Below, piece after piece: positions 7,378-16,078 of a stretch of 64,000 nt of DNA. A program made the translations under genes and the position numbers. Origin of the DNA: an uncultured Christensenella sp. Lineage in GTDB: Bacteria > Bacillota > Clostridia > Christensenellales > Borkfalkiaceae. Numbering within the stretch: the stretch's first letter is position 1; every line of letters starts with the position of its first letter. The notes below the pieces were generated by a model. It was not told the origin of the DNA. It searched no databases and was given only the letters and a program-made list of their open reading frames with translations. The stretch covers positions 69,028 through 133,027 of the forward strand of contig CAJTLF010000003.1 of NCBI GenBank assembly GCA_910577555.1. Direction: 5' to 3'.

Positions 7378-8611
7378 CGTTCTCCTTATCTTCTTTTATA
7401 TCCTTCCCTTCTTCCGTTTGAGCGGGTTCGGGAGTTTCTTCCTTGGGCTTCTTTTTAAACTTGGATTTTACCGTATCCACGAGTTTTTGGAAACTGAAGT
7501 TCTTTAAATTGAATACCTTTTTGGAATTTTCAAGTTCTTCCTGCTTTTCCTGCTCTTCAATCTCGTGCAGACGGGCAACGCACTGCTCGTTCTCTTCGAC
7601 GGTATTGTAAAGGTGGCAGGCGCAAAAATGCCCTTCTTCCACTTCCTTGTAAATGGGCGGAACTTTACCGCATATTTCCATGCAATGCTCGCAACGGGTA
7701 TGGAATTTGCAACCCTTGGGCGGATTCACGGGCGAAGGGATATCGCCTTTAAGCAGAATTCTGTTCATCTTTACGTGCGGATTAGGCACGGGAACGGCGG
7801 AGAATAACGCTTTGGTATAGGGGTGCAGAGTATTATTGAAAATACTGTCCTTAGGTCCGTATTCGACGAGACTGCCCAGATACATAACGCCGACTTCGTC
7901 GGAAATATGCTTTACGACGGATAAGTCGTGAGATATAAACACGTAAGTTAAGTTAAGTTCTTTCTGCAAATCCCTTAACATATTGATAATCTGCGCCTGT
8001 ATGGACACGTCGAGCGCGGAAACGGGTTCGTCGCAAATAACAAGGTCGGGTTTTAAAGCCAACGCGCGGGCGATACAGATTCGCTGGCGTTGTCCGCCCG
8101 AGAACTCGTGCGGATATCTCTCGAAGTAATGCGGCTGCAAACCGCACATTTTCATTACCTTTAAAATATAATCCTGATACTCTTCCTTAGGCACTATACC
8201 GTGTTCGCGCACGGCTTCGCCTATAATCTCGCCGACAGTAAGACGGGGAGAAAGGCTTGCGTAAGGGTCCTGAAATATCATTTGCATATTGGGGCGGAGC
8301 TTATTGAACTCACGGTTCTTTATTTTCGAAACCTCCTGCCCTTTAAACCAGATTTCGCCGCCCGTCACATCGTAAAGGCGAAGAACGGTTCTGCCCATAG
8401 TCGTCTTGCCGCAACCGCTTTCGCCGACTATGCCGAGAGTTTTACCTTTTTGCAACGAAAAGGAAACGCCGTCTACCGCTTTTAAAAATTTAGTGGGTTT
8501 ACCCAGAATATTTTTACTTACGGGAAAATACTGTTTTAAATCCTTGACTTCGAGAAGGGGCGGTTGCTCTGTATCAAGCGTTATCGTCTGTTCTTGTCTG
8601 ACTTCCGACAT
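7358..8611 (-). CDS. oppF: oligopeptide ABC transporter ATP-binding protein OppF
   Basis: A 417-aa ATPase that, with OppD, powers oligopeptide import. Walker A GESGCGKTT (63-71), signature SGGQRQR (171-177) and Walker B with DEP (about 190-196) are intact. The C-terminal cysteine cluster typical of Opp/Dpp ATPases (CKFHTRCEHC near residue 300) is present and may bind an iron-sulfur cluster as reported for relatives. The last 80 or so residues are an unusual, highly charged tail (KKKPKEETPEPAQTEEGKD). The gene overlaps oppD by 38 nt and has an AAGGAG site inside oppD. Confidence 0.95.
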   Translation of the reverse strand: MSEVRQEQTITLDTEQPPLLEVKDLKQYFPVSKNILGKPTKFLKAVDGVSFSLQKGKTLGIVGESGCGKTTMGRTVLRLYDVTGGEIWFKGQEVSKIKNREFNKLRPNMQMIFQDPYASLSPRLTVGEIIGEAVREHGIVPKEEYQDYILKVMKMCGLQPHYFERYPHEFSGGQRQRICIARALALKPDLVICDEPVSALDVSIQAQIINMLRDLQKELNLTYVFISHDLSVVKHISDEVGVMYLGSLVEYGPKDSIFNNTLHPYTKALFSAVPVPNPHVKMNRILLKGDIPSPVNPPKGCKFHTRCEHCMEICGKVPPIYKEVEEGHFCACHLYNTVEENEQCVARLHEIEEQEKQEELENSKKVFNLKNFSFQKLVDTVKSKFKKKPKEETPEPAQTEEGKDIKEDKENDGEEKA

Positions 8612-9947
8612 CTTTCTTCTCCTTCTTCTTTCTCACGGGTTTTTCGCTCTTTTCGGGGGTCTCCGGTTTTTCGTATAAATAGCACGAAACGCTGTGCGTA
8701 TCGCTGACTTTGATTAGCTCGGGATATTCGCCCGCACACTTCTTTATGCACTTTTCGCATCTGTCGCGGAAGTAGCAATAGTTGGGCATATCCACGGGAT
8801 TGGGAACGAAACCGGGGATACAGTACAGGGAATCTACGTTACCGTCGACCGTAGGTTTACTCTTCTGTAAGCCTATCGTATACGGGTGCATGGGTCTGTC
8901 GAAAATATCTTCCGCCGTACCCATTTCGATTATCTTGCCCGCGTACATGACGACTACGAAATCAGCCATTTCCGCAACTACGCCCAAATCGTGGGTGATG
9001 AGCATTATACTGCCGTTTATTTTTTGCTTAACGTTGCGCAACAGGTCGAGAATTTGCGCCTGAATGGTTACGTCAAGCGCGGTAGTAGGCTCGTCCGCGA
9101 TTATAAGGCGGGGATTGCAAAGTAACGCCATTGCAATCATAACCCTTTGGCGCATACCGCCCGAAAGCTCGTGCGGGTATTTTTTATAGATGCTCTCGGG
9201 GTCTGCCATACCTACGAGCTTGAGCATTTCAAGACTTCTTTCCTTGGCTTTCTGTCTCGATATGCCTTCCAGATGCAGTAAAGCAACTTCGTCGAGCTGG
9301 TTACCGATTGTAAACACGGGGTTAAGGGAAGTCATCGGCTCCTGAAAAATCATTGCGATTTCTCTGCCGCGGATTGAACGCATTGCGTCGGTGGGCATTT
9401 TCGCAATGTCCACTACCTTTTCTTCCTGCTCGTATAAATAACCGCCGAGTTCGTTCTTTTTGATTACGGGTTTGCCTTTTTCGTTTAAAACGGGTATTTC
9501 GTTTCCGTTTTCGTCCACGGTAGTTTCGTAAACGGGAATCTTTTTACCCTTTTCGTCGCGCTTATAAGTATTAGACTTAAATCTAATAGAGCCGCTCACG
9601 ATTTGCCCCGCGGGTCCCTGCACAAGCTGCATAGTGGAAAGCGAAGTTACCGATTTACCGCAACCGCTTTCGCCGACCACGCCTACGGTAGAACCTTCGG
9701 GAATAGAGAATGTTACGCCGTTTACGGCTTTTACTATGCCCGCGTCGGTATAGAAAAAGGTGTGCAAATCGTCAAATTCGATAATATCGGAAGGGTCTTT
9801 CATTTCGGTTAAAAACTCTTCTTCCTTTATCCTTCTCTTTTTCTGCTTTTCGAAATAGCGGGTTGCCTTAAGGTTTTCCTTTGCAATACGACGGGATTCT
9901 TTGCCCGAAATATATTTAACTTTTTTTGTATTCTTCTCTTCGGACAT
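8574..9947 (-). CDS. oppD: oligopeptide ABC transporter ATP-binding protein OppD with an inserted segment
   Basis: A 457-aa ATPase partner of OppF. Walker A GESGCGKS is at about 92-99, the Q-loop in MIFQEPMTSLNP near 202, then LSGGMRQRV and Walker B with DEP. Compared with ordinary OppD (about 330-350 aa) it has a basic N-terminal extension of about 45 residues and an insertion of some 55 residues between Walker A and the Q-loop (about 125-180), rich in charged residues and Gly/Asn (DENGNE, NEKGKP). The C-terminal cysteine motif CYFRDRCEKC is kept. A charged tail follows. Confidence 0.94.
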   Translation of the reverse strand: MSEEKNTKKVKYISGKESRRIAKENLKATRYFEKQKKRRIKEEEFLTEMKDPSDIIEFDDLHTFFYTDAGIVKAVNGVTFSIPEGSTVGVVGESGCGKSVTSLSTMQLVQGPAGQIVSGSIRFKSNTYKRDEKGKKIPVYETTVDENGNEIPVLNEKGKPVIKKNELGGYLYEQEEKVVDIAKMPTDAMRSIRGREIAMIFQEPMTSLNPVFTIGNQLDEVALLHLEGISRQKAKERSLEMLKLVGMADPESIYKKYPHELSGGMRQRVMIAMALLCNPRLIIADEPTTALDVTIQAQILDLLRNVKQKINGSIMLITHDLGVVAEMADFVVVMYAGKIIEMGTAEDIFDRPMHPYTIGLQKSKPTVDGNVDSLYCIPGFVPNPVDMPNYCYFRDRCEKCIKKCAGEYPELIKVSDTHSVSCYLYEKPETPEKSEKPVRKKKEKKDVGSQTRTDDNA

Positions 9948-9949
9948 AG

Positions 9950-11068
9950 TTACCTCTTCATTTTGGGGTCGAATGCGTCGCGCAATCCGTCGCCCACAAA
10001 GTTAAACGCGAGTATTGCAAGCGTGATACATATGCCGGGGGGCACCCAAAGGTTGGGCAGGAAATTAAGGTTGTAACTTTCCGCCGCCGCCTGAATCATT
10101 GCGCCCCAGGTAGCCGTACCCAAAGGCGCGCCTATACCCAAGTAACCCAAAGTAGCTTCGGTAAGTATAATACTGCCCAAACCGAGCGTCATCGAAACGA
10201 TGAGCTGTGGCATTACGTTGGGAACGAGGTGTTTGAAAATTTTACGCTTTACTGACAAGCCCGAACACTTTGCCGCGAGCATGAAATCCTGCTCTCTCAA
10301 AGACAAAATCTGTCCGCGTACTAATCTTGCCGTTCCTGCCCAGCCGATGAGCGTCAAAATACCCATCATATAGTACAGTCGCTCTATGCCCGCGACTCCC
10401 ATTCCCGTGAAAACGGCTGAGAATATAAGCATAATAGGCAACTGCGGAATACAGTACAGCACGTCGGTTATACGCATTATGATATTATCGATTTTGCCGC
10501 CGAAATAGCCCGCAAGACCGCCGAAAACAACGCCCAAAAGGGTTGAAAGCAATACTACTATAAAGCCTATGGTAAGCGAAACTCTGCCGCCGTACATAAG
10601 TCTGGTAAATACGTCGTAACCGTTATCGTCCGTACCGAGCCAGTGCGAACCGTCCAAATCGGCGTACTTATTGGTGTTGGTGTATTCCACCACTACGTTA
10701 TATGCCACGTATTCCACGCCGTCTACTTCGTAACGGATTGTCTGCGTTATCAAAGTTTCTTTACCCGACATATCGGGCTGTTTTTCGCCCCAGGGCGAAA
10801 ACAGCGGTCCGATAAACGAAATTAAGAACAGCGAGAGAATTATTACGAGACCTACGATAGAAAGCTTCGAGCGGAAAAATCTTTTTAATACGGTCATACC
10901 CGGCGAAAGAGATTTAACTCTGTCGCCAAGGTTTTCACCGTGTAAATCTTCTTCCGCGGAAACTGTTTCTGAAACGACGGGCGTTTCTTCAACTGCGGCA
11001 GGTTCGGTAATTACGTCCACCGTGTTTTCTACGGTTTCGGGCTGTAAATCTTTATTCTTTTTATCCAT
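9950..11068 (-). CDS. oppC: oligopeptide ABC transporter permease OppC
   Basis: A 372-aa inner-membrane permease with six predicted helices. It has an acidic cytosolic N terminus of about 65 residues (TVDVITEPAAVEETP), then the OppC N domain, a long external loop after the first helix ending HWLGTDDNGYDVFTRLMYGG, and the binding-protein-dependent transport signature around EAATLGYLGIG-like and WGAMIQAA segments. It forms the channel with OppB. The start is 11 nt downstream of the oppB stop, and 2 nt separate its stop from oppD. Confidence 0.95.
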   Translation of the reverse strand: MDKKNKDLQPETVENTVDVITEPAAVEETPVVSETVSAEEDLHGENLGDRVKSLSPGMTVLKRFFRSKLSIVGLVIILSLFLISFIGPLFSPWGEKQPDMSGKETLITQTIRYEVDGVEYVAYNVVVEYTNTNKYADLDGSHWLGTDDNGYDVFTRLMYGGRVSLTIGFIVVLLSTLLGVVFGGLAGYFGGKIDNIIMRITDVLYCIPQLPIMLIFSAVFTGMGVAGIERLYYMMGILTLIGWAGTARLVRGQILSLREQDFMLAAKCSGLSVKRKIFKHLVPNVMPQLIVSMTLGLGSIILTEATLGYLGIGAPLGTATWGAMIQAAAESYNLNFLPNLWVPPGICITLAILAFNFVGDGLRDAFDPKMKR

Positions 11069-11080
11069 AAGTTTATCTCC

Positions 11081-12079
11081 CTACTTTCCGAGTTTGACGC
11101 GGGGGTCTACTACTACGTACATTAAGTCGGTAAGCAGTATGCCTATGACGGTAAGCGCGGCAATGAACATATCGTAACCCATTATGAAGGTTATGTCGCC
11201 GCCTCTCGTCATTGTATAAGCCGTGTTGCCTATGCCTGGCAACGAGAACATCTGCTCTACTATCATAGAGCCGCCGAAAAGGGCGGGCAACATTCCCGCA
11301 AGGGTTGTAATAAGCGGTATAAGCGTGTTTCTGAATACGTGCTTATATACGACGCTGTTTTCCGAAAGTCCCTTTGCACGAGCCGTGCGGATATAGTCGG
11401 CGTTCAATACTTCCAAAGTATTCGTTCTCGTGTATCTCATCATAGAGCCTATCGAAAGAACGGTAAGAACGAAAATGGGAAGTATTAAGTGCCAGCATTG
11501 GTTTATGAACAATTCAAAACCCGATACGTCAATCGGCAAGGACGGCGTTGAAAGACCGCCCGCTTCGAACCAGCCCAAATCTACGGCGAAAACTTTTATT
11601 ATGATACCGGCGAAGAAGAACGACGGGAACGAAATTCCTATCATCGTAAACACCGTTACCGCATAATCGAGCTTGCCGTACTGATTGCACGCGCACTTTA
11701 TACCCAAAGGTATGGCTATTATCAACTCGAGAATGAGCGAAACGAACGAAACGGCGAACGACGTACCCATATTTGCGAAAATAATTTCCTGTACGGGCTT
11801 GTCGTTGGTAAGGCTGACGCCAAGGTCGCCGCGGAAAAAGTTCATTAACCAAATCCACCAGCCCTTGATAATACCCCAAAAGGAATCGTCGTCCAGATTG
11901 TAGCGTGCAAGAAGCTGTTTAAGGGCTTCCGCGTTGCCTTCAGTCTTTTCGTGCGTGGCGTAATAGTTTGATTCTATTACGTTTGTGGGCATAAGCCTTA
12001 CTATCAGATAGATAAGAAAGGATACGCCTACGAGAATAAAGCACGCCGTAAGCAGTCTTTTTAAAACGTATTTTAACAT
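11081..12079 (-). CDS. oppB: oligopeptide ABC transporter permease OppB
   Basis: A 332-aa permease of normal length. It starts LKYVLKRLLTACFILVGVSF (first helix), carries the usual external segment, and has the EAA-loop signature YIRTARAKGLSENSVVYKHV that docks the ATPases. It pairs with OppC to form the peptide channel. It lies 27 nt after oppA in the same direction. Confidence 0.95.
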   Translation of the reverse strand: MLKYVLKRLLTACFILVGVSFLIYLIVRLMPTNVIESNYYATHEKTEGNAEALKQLLARYNLDDDSFWGIIKGWWIWLMNFFRGDLGVSLTNDKPVQEIIFANMGTSFAVSFVSLILELIIAIPLGIKCACNQYGKLDYAVTVFTMIGISFPSFFFAGIIIKVFAVDLGWFEAGGLSTPSLPIDVSGFELFINQCWHLILPIFVLTVLSIGSMMRYTRTNTLEVLNADYIRTARAKGLSENSVVYKHVFRNTLIPLITTLAGMLPALFGGSMIVEQMFSLPGIGNTAYTMTRGGDITFIMGYDMFIAALTVIGILLTDLMYVVVDPRVKLGK

Positions 12080-12106
12080 CGTGTATGAATTGCTCCGAAA
12101 ATTTTA

Positions 12107-14749
12107 TTAAACGTAATTTACTTCCCAGATACGGCTCAATACGCCCAGAGTTTCGTTGGGTTTCTGTAAAAGCGTTTTGGCGTCGATAACGTTCTTGTTA
12201 TAAACGTACATATCCTTTCTTTGATAGGTAGGAAGCTCTACTGCAAGTTCCATAACCTTATCAAGAGCCTGATAATAGATTTCGGAACGGGCGTTACGGT
12301 CGGTATATTTTCTTCCGTCTTCAACGAGCTTTGAAAGGTCGGTTATCATTGTACGCTCTCTTGCAAATTTCGAAGTGGTATCCTTGAATATTACGTCGTA
12401 ACCCCAGTTGTTTACACTGGACGCTTTACTGTCCTTATGATAGAGCTGATACATATCGGGGTCTACGCCGGAAGACCACGCCGCCGCCCATACCGCAAGT
12501 TCGTTGGTTGCAAGCGATTTAAGCGCGTATAAATTAGTCATAACGGTTATTTCGAAACCGACTTCGTTTAAGATATCCGCCGCATCTGAAAACAGTTTAT
12601 ATGCGGGGTGGTCTGCAGTGTCGCCGGCAATGGTAAACGTGAGTTTTAAAGTTTCTCCGTTTTGATTTACCAGCTTTCCGTTTCTGTACGACCATTTCGT
12701 TTCTCTTGCAGAAAGAACTAAATTTCGTAATTCTGTTACGTTTGTAGTATATTTAATGGATTTGTGTTCGCTGAAATGTTCGGCAACTTTATTCTGCGCC
12801 TCGGCTGTTTTATATACCCAAGAAGTGGTTGAAATAGGTCTGCGGATAACTTGTGAGTAAGACGAAGTATAGTACGAATTGGTAACTTCGTCAACGTTCA
12901 TCGCCTTCATAATTGCCTGTCTTACTTCGATATCGGGTACGAATTTGGGGTTGATTCCCACGTAACCGAAACCGCCTGCGTCATACTCACCGTGTGCGAG
13001 ATAATCGATTTCGTTTATCATAGACGCATTTTTGGGCGTGCAGTTGGGCATTGCAAAATCTACGCCGTTGGTTTTTAAAGTTTCAACGAGCTGTCCTTCG
13101 TTTATTACACGGTAGTTGAGATACTTTATTTTGGCATTTTCCAAATTTTTGCCGACCGTATGGAAATATTCGTTGCTTTCGTAAAGACAGTCGTTACCGA
13201 CTTTCAAACTTGCGTTACGGCTCTTATAAGCACCTGCGCCTACGGGGCAAGCCTGCTTTGAAGGAGCTTTTAAAACTTTCTGGAAAAATTTCTGATTGTT
13301 GAATTTAACGCCGTAAATTTCCGACTTGTGTTCGCCGGGGTTCATTGCGCGGTCTACGTAGTCAACTCCATCAATTGCACCCGAATAATAGTGCATGGGC
13401 GCGATAGTAATACCGAAGCTGTACTTTGCAACGGGGTCTACACCGTTTATTTCTATGCTGAGAACGGAATATTCTTCATTGGCGTCAGGCTGAGTTCCTG
13501 CGGTTATCTTGCCGAATTCACTGCCCTTTACCGTTCTGGTAGTTATACCAGAAATTGAAGATACGGGCAATTCGCCGTTTTCACGCAAACCGTCGTAATA
13601 GTCGCTCATTATCTGATTTAAAATATACTGACTGATATTAGAACCTACGTTCCACTCGTTGAACAACGTCATTAAACTTTCGCGGGTTGCGAGCGTTGCC
13701 TTTGTTATTTTGCCTTCGGAATCTTTTTCAACTCCGCTGAAATACTTCCTGAAAACGGTATTCAATGCAACTTCTTTCATTTTTTCCGCCCTTGCATCGC
13801 CGGTTAAGCCGTTGAGCGCGGACTGCATTTCGGTTCTTAACGAATATTTTTCGTTTTTTTCATCGTCAAATTCGAGAATATATTTTCCGTTGGCGTCAGT
13901 CCTTTTTTGCCAAATAACACCTTCTGGCGTAATTACCTTATCGTATACGTTTTTTACGAAGCCCGTTTCGTAATAGAAAACTTCCCAGTCTTCGGTAAAG
14001 TTATATTTTTCATTATAACTGCTGTCTTCACCGAGCAAGCCTATATGTGCCGTCCAATCTGTTTTTAACTCTTCATCAAATAACGTTGCCGCAGTAGCTA
14101 TATCGCGCTCTATTTCAGGAGTGAGCGAAGCATTATTGTTCGTGCTGTATTCGCTTAAAGCAGCCATTCTGGCAGTTAAAGCAGGTTGAAACTGACTGGT
14201 ATAATCGTTGTTGCCGTCCGCTACGTTGCGTTGCGCCCAATAAGACGAAAGCCCCTTTATTTTGGTAGCGTAAAGCGTGGTTGAACCTGCGTACTGCGGG
14301 TCGAGATACACGTAAAAGTTAAACAGAACGTCTTTAACGGTGAGCGGCGTGCCGTCACTGAATTTCATTCCGTTTTTAATTACGTATTCGTAAGTGGTAG
14401 ACGCAACGTCGTTACCGGAAGTTTCGTTGCCATGCTCGTTTTTGGTAGTCATTCTGTATGCCAAAGCAACGGTATTTTCGTCGTCACCGCAGACAATCTC
14501 CGCGTTCCTGTCTACGCCGATAAGCGAAATCTGGGTAAGCCCCACCACTTCACCGTCGTTTGCGGCAGTGTAGAAGAACGGGTTGAAATTTTCGTCGAGC
14601 GCGCCTATCGCAAGCGTTAAAGGTCTTTTGGTAGGGTCGTTTTTCTGCTCTCCCGGATTGGGGTCTTCTGTACAAGCCGCGGCGGTTACGGCTATCGAAC
14701 AACCCACAGCCCCGAGCAATATACATTTCAGAGTTTTCTTGAAGTTCAT
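12107..14749 (-). CDS. oppA: oligopeptide-binding lipoprotein OppA (large form)
   Basis: An extracellular solute-binding protein of family 5 that captures peptides for OppBCDF. The signal peptide ends in a lipobox with Cys26 (VTAAAC), so it is membrane-anchored by lipid. Family landmarks are FKFSDGTPLTVKDVLF-like text near residue 130 (MKFSDGTPLTVKDVLFNFYV) and GKNLENAKIKYLNYRVI/GFGYVGINPKF in the second lobe. At 880 aa it is much longer than the usual 540-600; extra sequence lies mainly between about 150 and 480. It is 13 nt downstream of the 438-aa lipoprotein gene. Confidence 0.93.
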   Translation of the reverse strand: MNFKKTLKCILLGAVGCSIAVTAAACTEDPNPGEQKNDPTKRPLTLAIGALDENFNPFFYTAANDGEVVGLTQISLIGVDRNAEIVCGDDENTVALAYRMTTKNEHGNETSGNDVASTTYEYVIKNGMKFSDGTPLTVKDVLFNFYVYLDPQYAGSTTLYATKIKGLSSYWAQRNVADGNNDYTSQFQPALTARMAALSEYSTNNNASLTPEIERDIATAATLFDEELKTDWTAHIGLLGEDSSYNEKYNFTEDWEVFYYETGFVKNVYDKVITPEGVIWQKRTDANGKYILEFDDEKNEKYSLRTEMQSALNGLTGDARAEKMKEVALNTVFRKYFSGVEKDSEGKITKATLATRESLMTLFNEWNVGSNISQYILNQIMSDYYDGLRENGELPVSSISGITTRTVKGSEFGKITAGTQPDANEEYSVLSIEINGVDPVAKYSFGITIAPMHYYSGAIDGVDYVDRAMNPGEHKSEIYGVKFNNQKFFQKVLKAPSKQACPVGAGAYKSRNASLKVGNDCLYESNEYFHTVGKNLENAKIKYLNYRVINEGQLVETLKTNGVDFAMPNCTPKNASMINEIDYLAHGEYDAGGFGYVGINPKFVPDIEVRQAIMKAMNVDEVTNSYYTSSYSQVIRRPISTTSWVYKTAEAQNKVAEHFSEHKSIKYTTNVTELRNLVLSARETKWSYRNGKLVNQNGETLKLTFTIAGDTADHPAYKLFSDAADILNEVGFEITVMTNLYALKSLATNELAVWAAAWSSGVDPDMYQLYHKDSKASSVNNWGYDVIFKDTTSKFARERTMITDLSKLVEDGRKYTDRNARSEIYYQALDKVMELAVELPTYQRKDMYVYNKNVIDAKTLLQKPNETLGVLSRIWEVNYV

Positions 14750-14761
14750 AATATCCTCCGT

Positions 14762-16078
14762 TTAGTTATTTTTGTAATAAGTGAATACGGCGTCCTGTTT
14801 ATTGCCCTTGAAAATAGTGCAACTTGAACCGTCGATTATGGAAATATCCCATTTTTGCAGGGTTTCACTATCGTTGGCAGTGCCGAAAAGCCATCTGCTT
14901 GCCCTTATTTCGGTATAGTTGGTAACGCTTTCGTTAAACGAAACGGTGAGCGCACCGCCGAAAGTGAAGTTGTTTATCGTTGCGGTAGGAGCTATTTCGG
15001 TAAAGATAAGGAACGCGCCTACGTCGCTTCTTGCATTAAACTTTGCGGTAACGTTTTCCATAGTGAAATTTTCTATTTTAGCGTCACTTCTCAATTCTCC
15101 GAATATTGCCGCAGTGGAAGAACCGGCCATAAGATAAGGGTCTTCTATTTTAAGATTGGAAACCTTATAGCCGTTGCCCTGAATATTGCCGTTAAAATTC
15201 GCAAGCGGGGTTTGTGTGGATAAGCTTGAACAATCTACGTCGTCAATAAAATAGTAATTACTGAAGCTGCCGACTCCGCCCGCAAACAACCTGCTTATGC
15301 CCAAAGTATTTTCAACGATTATCCAGTCGGAAGAGCCGATTTTTTCGATAAACTTGGCGTAAATAACTCTGTCTTCGCCTTCTTCTTCGGCATAGATGGG
15401 CCAGTCTTTTATGCGATTATCTGCTTTCTGGTCGAAATAGAAAGATACGAACTGATAACCTTCGGCAGAGAATACGGTACTGCCTACGTTGCCGAAACCG
15501 TTCGTAGGAATAAAGTATTCGCGAATGGTACTGCCGGTGGTATAAGTTACGTCGTCTTTAACGATACTGCCGTCTACGATAAGTTTTACGATTATTTTCG
15601 TTTCAACGCTCCAACCCGCTACCAGATACACTTTATCGCCGCTTGAAAGAGCTTTATCGAAGGTATACTTTTCGTCGGTTACCGCTATTGATTTTGTAGC
15701 TTCGAAACCTACTTTTGCGTCGTAAGCCGTTCCGTCGGTGTAGACGGGAACGCCGTTTTCCGTTTTTGCGAGATACCAACCGTCGAAGATATAGCCCGTA
15801 CGCTCCTTTACTTTGGCGTTGCCTACCGTCGCGCCTGCGGGCGCACCTTGAGTAATTTCAAAGGGTTTAGTACCTTCGTTATAGTAAATATTCACTATAC
15901 GCGAATTGTTGTCAAACTCGCCTTCGTTTAAAAAGTAAGTTACGCTTGCGGTAAGATTTTTATCTTTAATAAAATCGTCAAAGCCCTGATTTATACTCAA
16001 ATGACAGCCTGCAAACAGGCAAACTGCGGAAATCAAAGCAAAAACGGCGATTGAAATCAACTTATACCTTTTTATCAT
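14762..16078 (-). CDS. surface lipoprotein with InlB-type B-repeat and GLUG-like region
   Basis: A 438-aa secreted lipoprotein; the signal peptide ends LFAGC with Cys25. Residues about 45-110 match the Listeria-Bacteroides (InlB B / Flg_new) repeat, with GYIFDGWYLAKTENGVPVY as the key stretch; a second weaker copy may follow (LVAGWSVETK). The C-terminal part (about 250-400) has beta-helix-like repeats such as GNGYKVSNLKIEDP and KIENFTMENV. It probably sticks to a surface or polymer. Its ATG overlaps the stop of the subtilase gene by 4 nt, implying translational coupling. Confidence 0.75.
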   Translation of the reverse strand: MIKRYKLISIAVFALISAVCLFAGCHLSINQGFDDFIKDKNLTASVTYFLNEGEFDNNSRIVNIYYNEGTKPFEITQGAPAGATVGNAKVKERTGYIFDGWYLAKTENGVPVYTDGTAYDAKVGFEATKSIAVTDEKYTFDKALSSGDKVYLVAGWSVETKIIVKLIVDGSIVKDDVTYTTGSTIREYFIPTNGFGNVGSTVFSAEGYQFVSFYFDQKADNRIKDWPIYAEEEGEDRVIYAKFIEKIGSSDWIIVENTLGISRLFAGGVGSFSNYYFIDDVDCSSLSTQTPLANFNGNIQGNGYKVSNLKIEDPYLMAGSSTAAIFGELRSDAKIENFTMENVTAKFNARSDVGAFLIFTEIAPTATINNFTFGGALTVSFNESVTNYTEIRASRWLFGTANDSETLQKWDISIIDGSSCTIFKGNKQDAVFTYYKNN

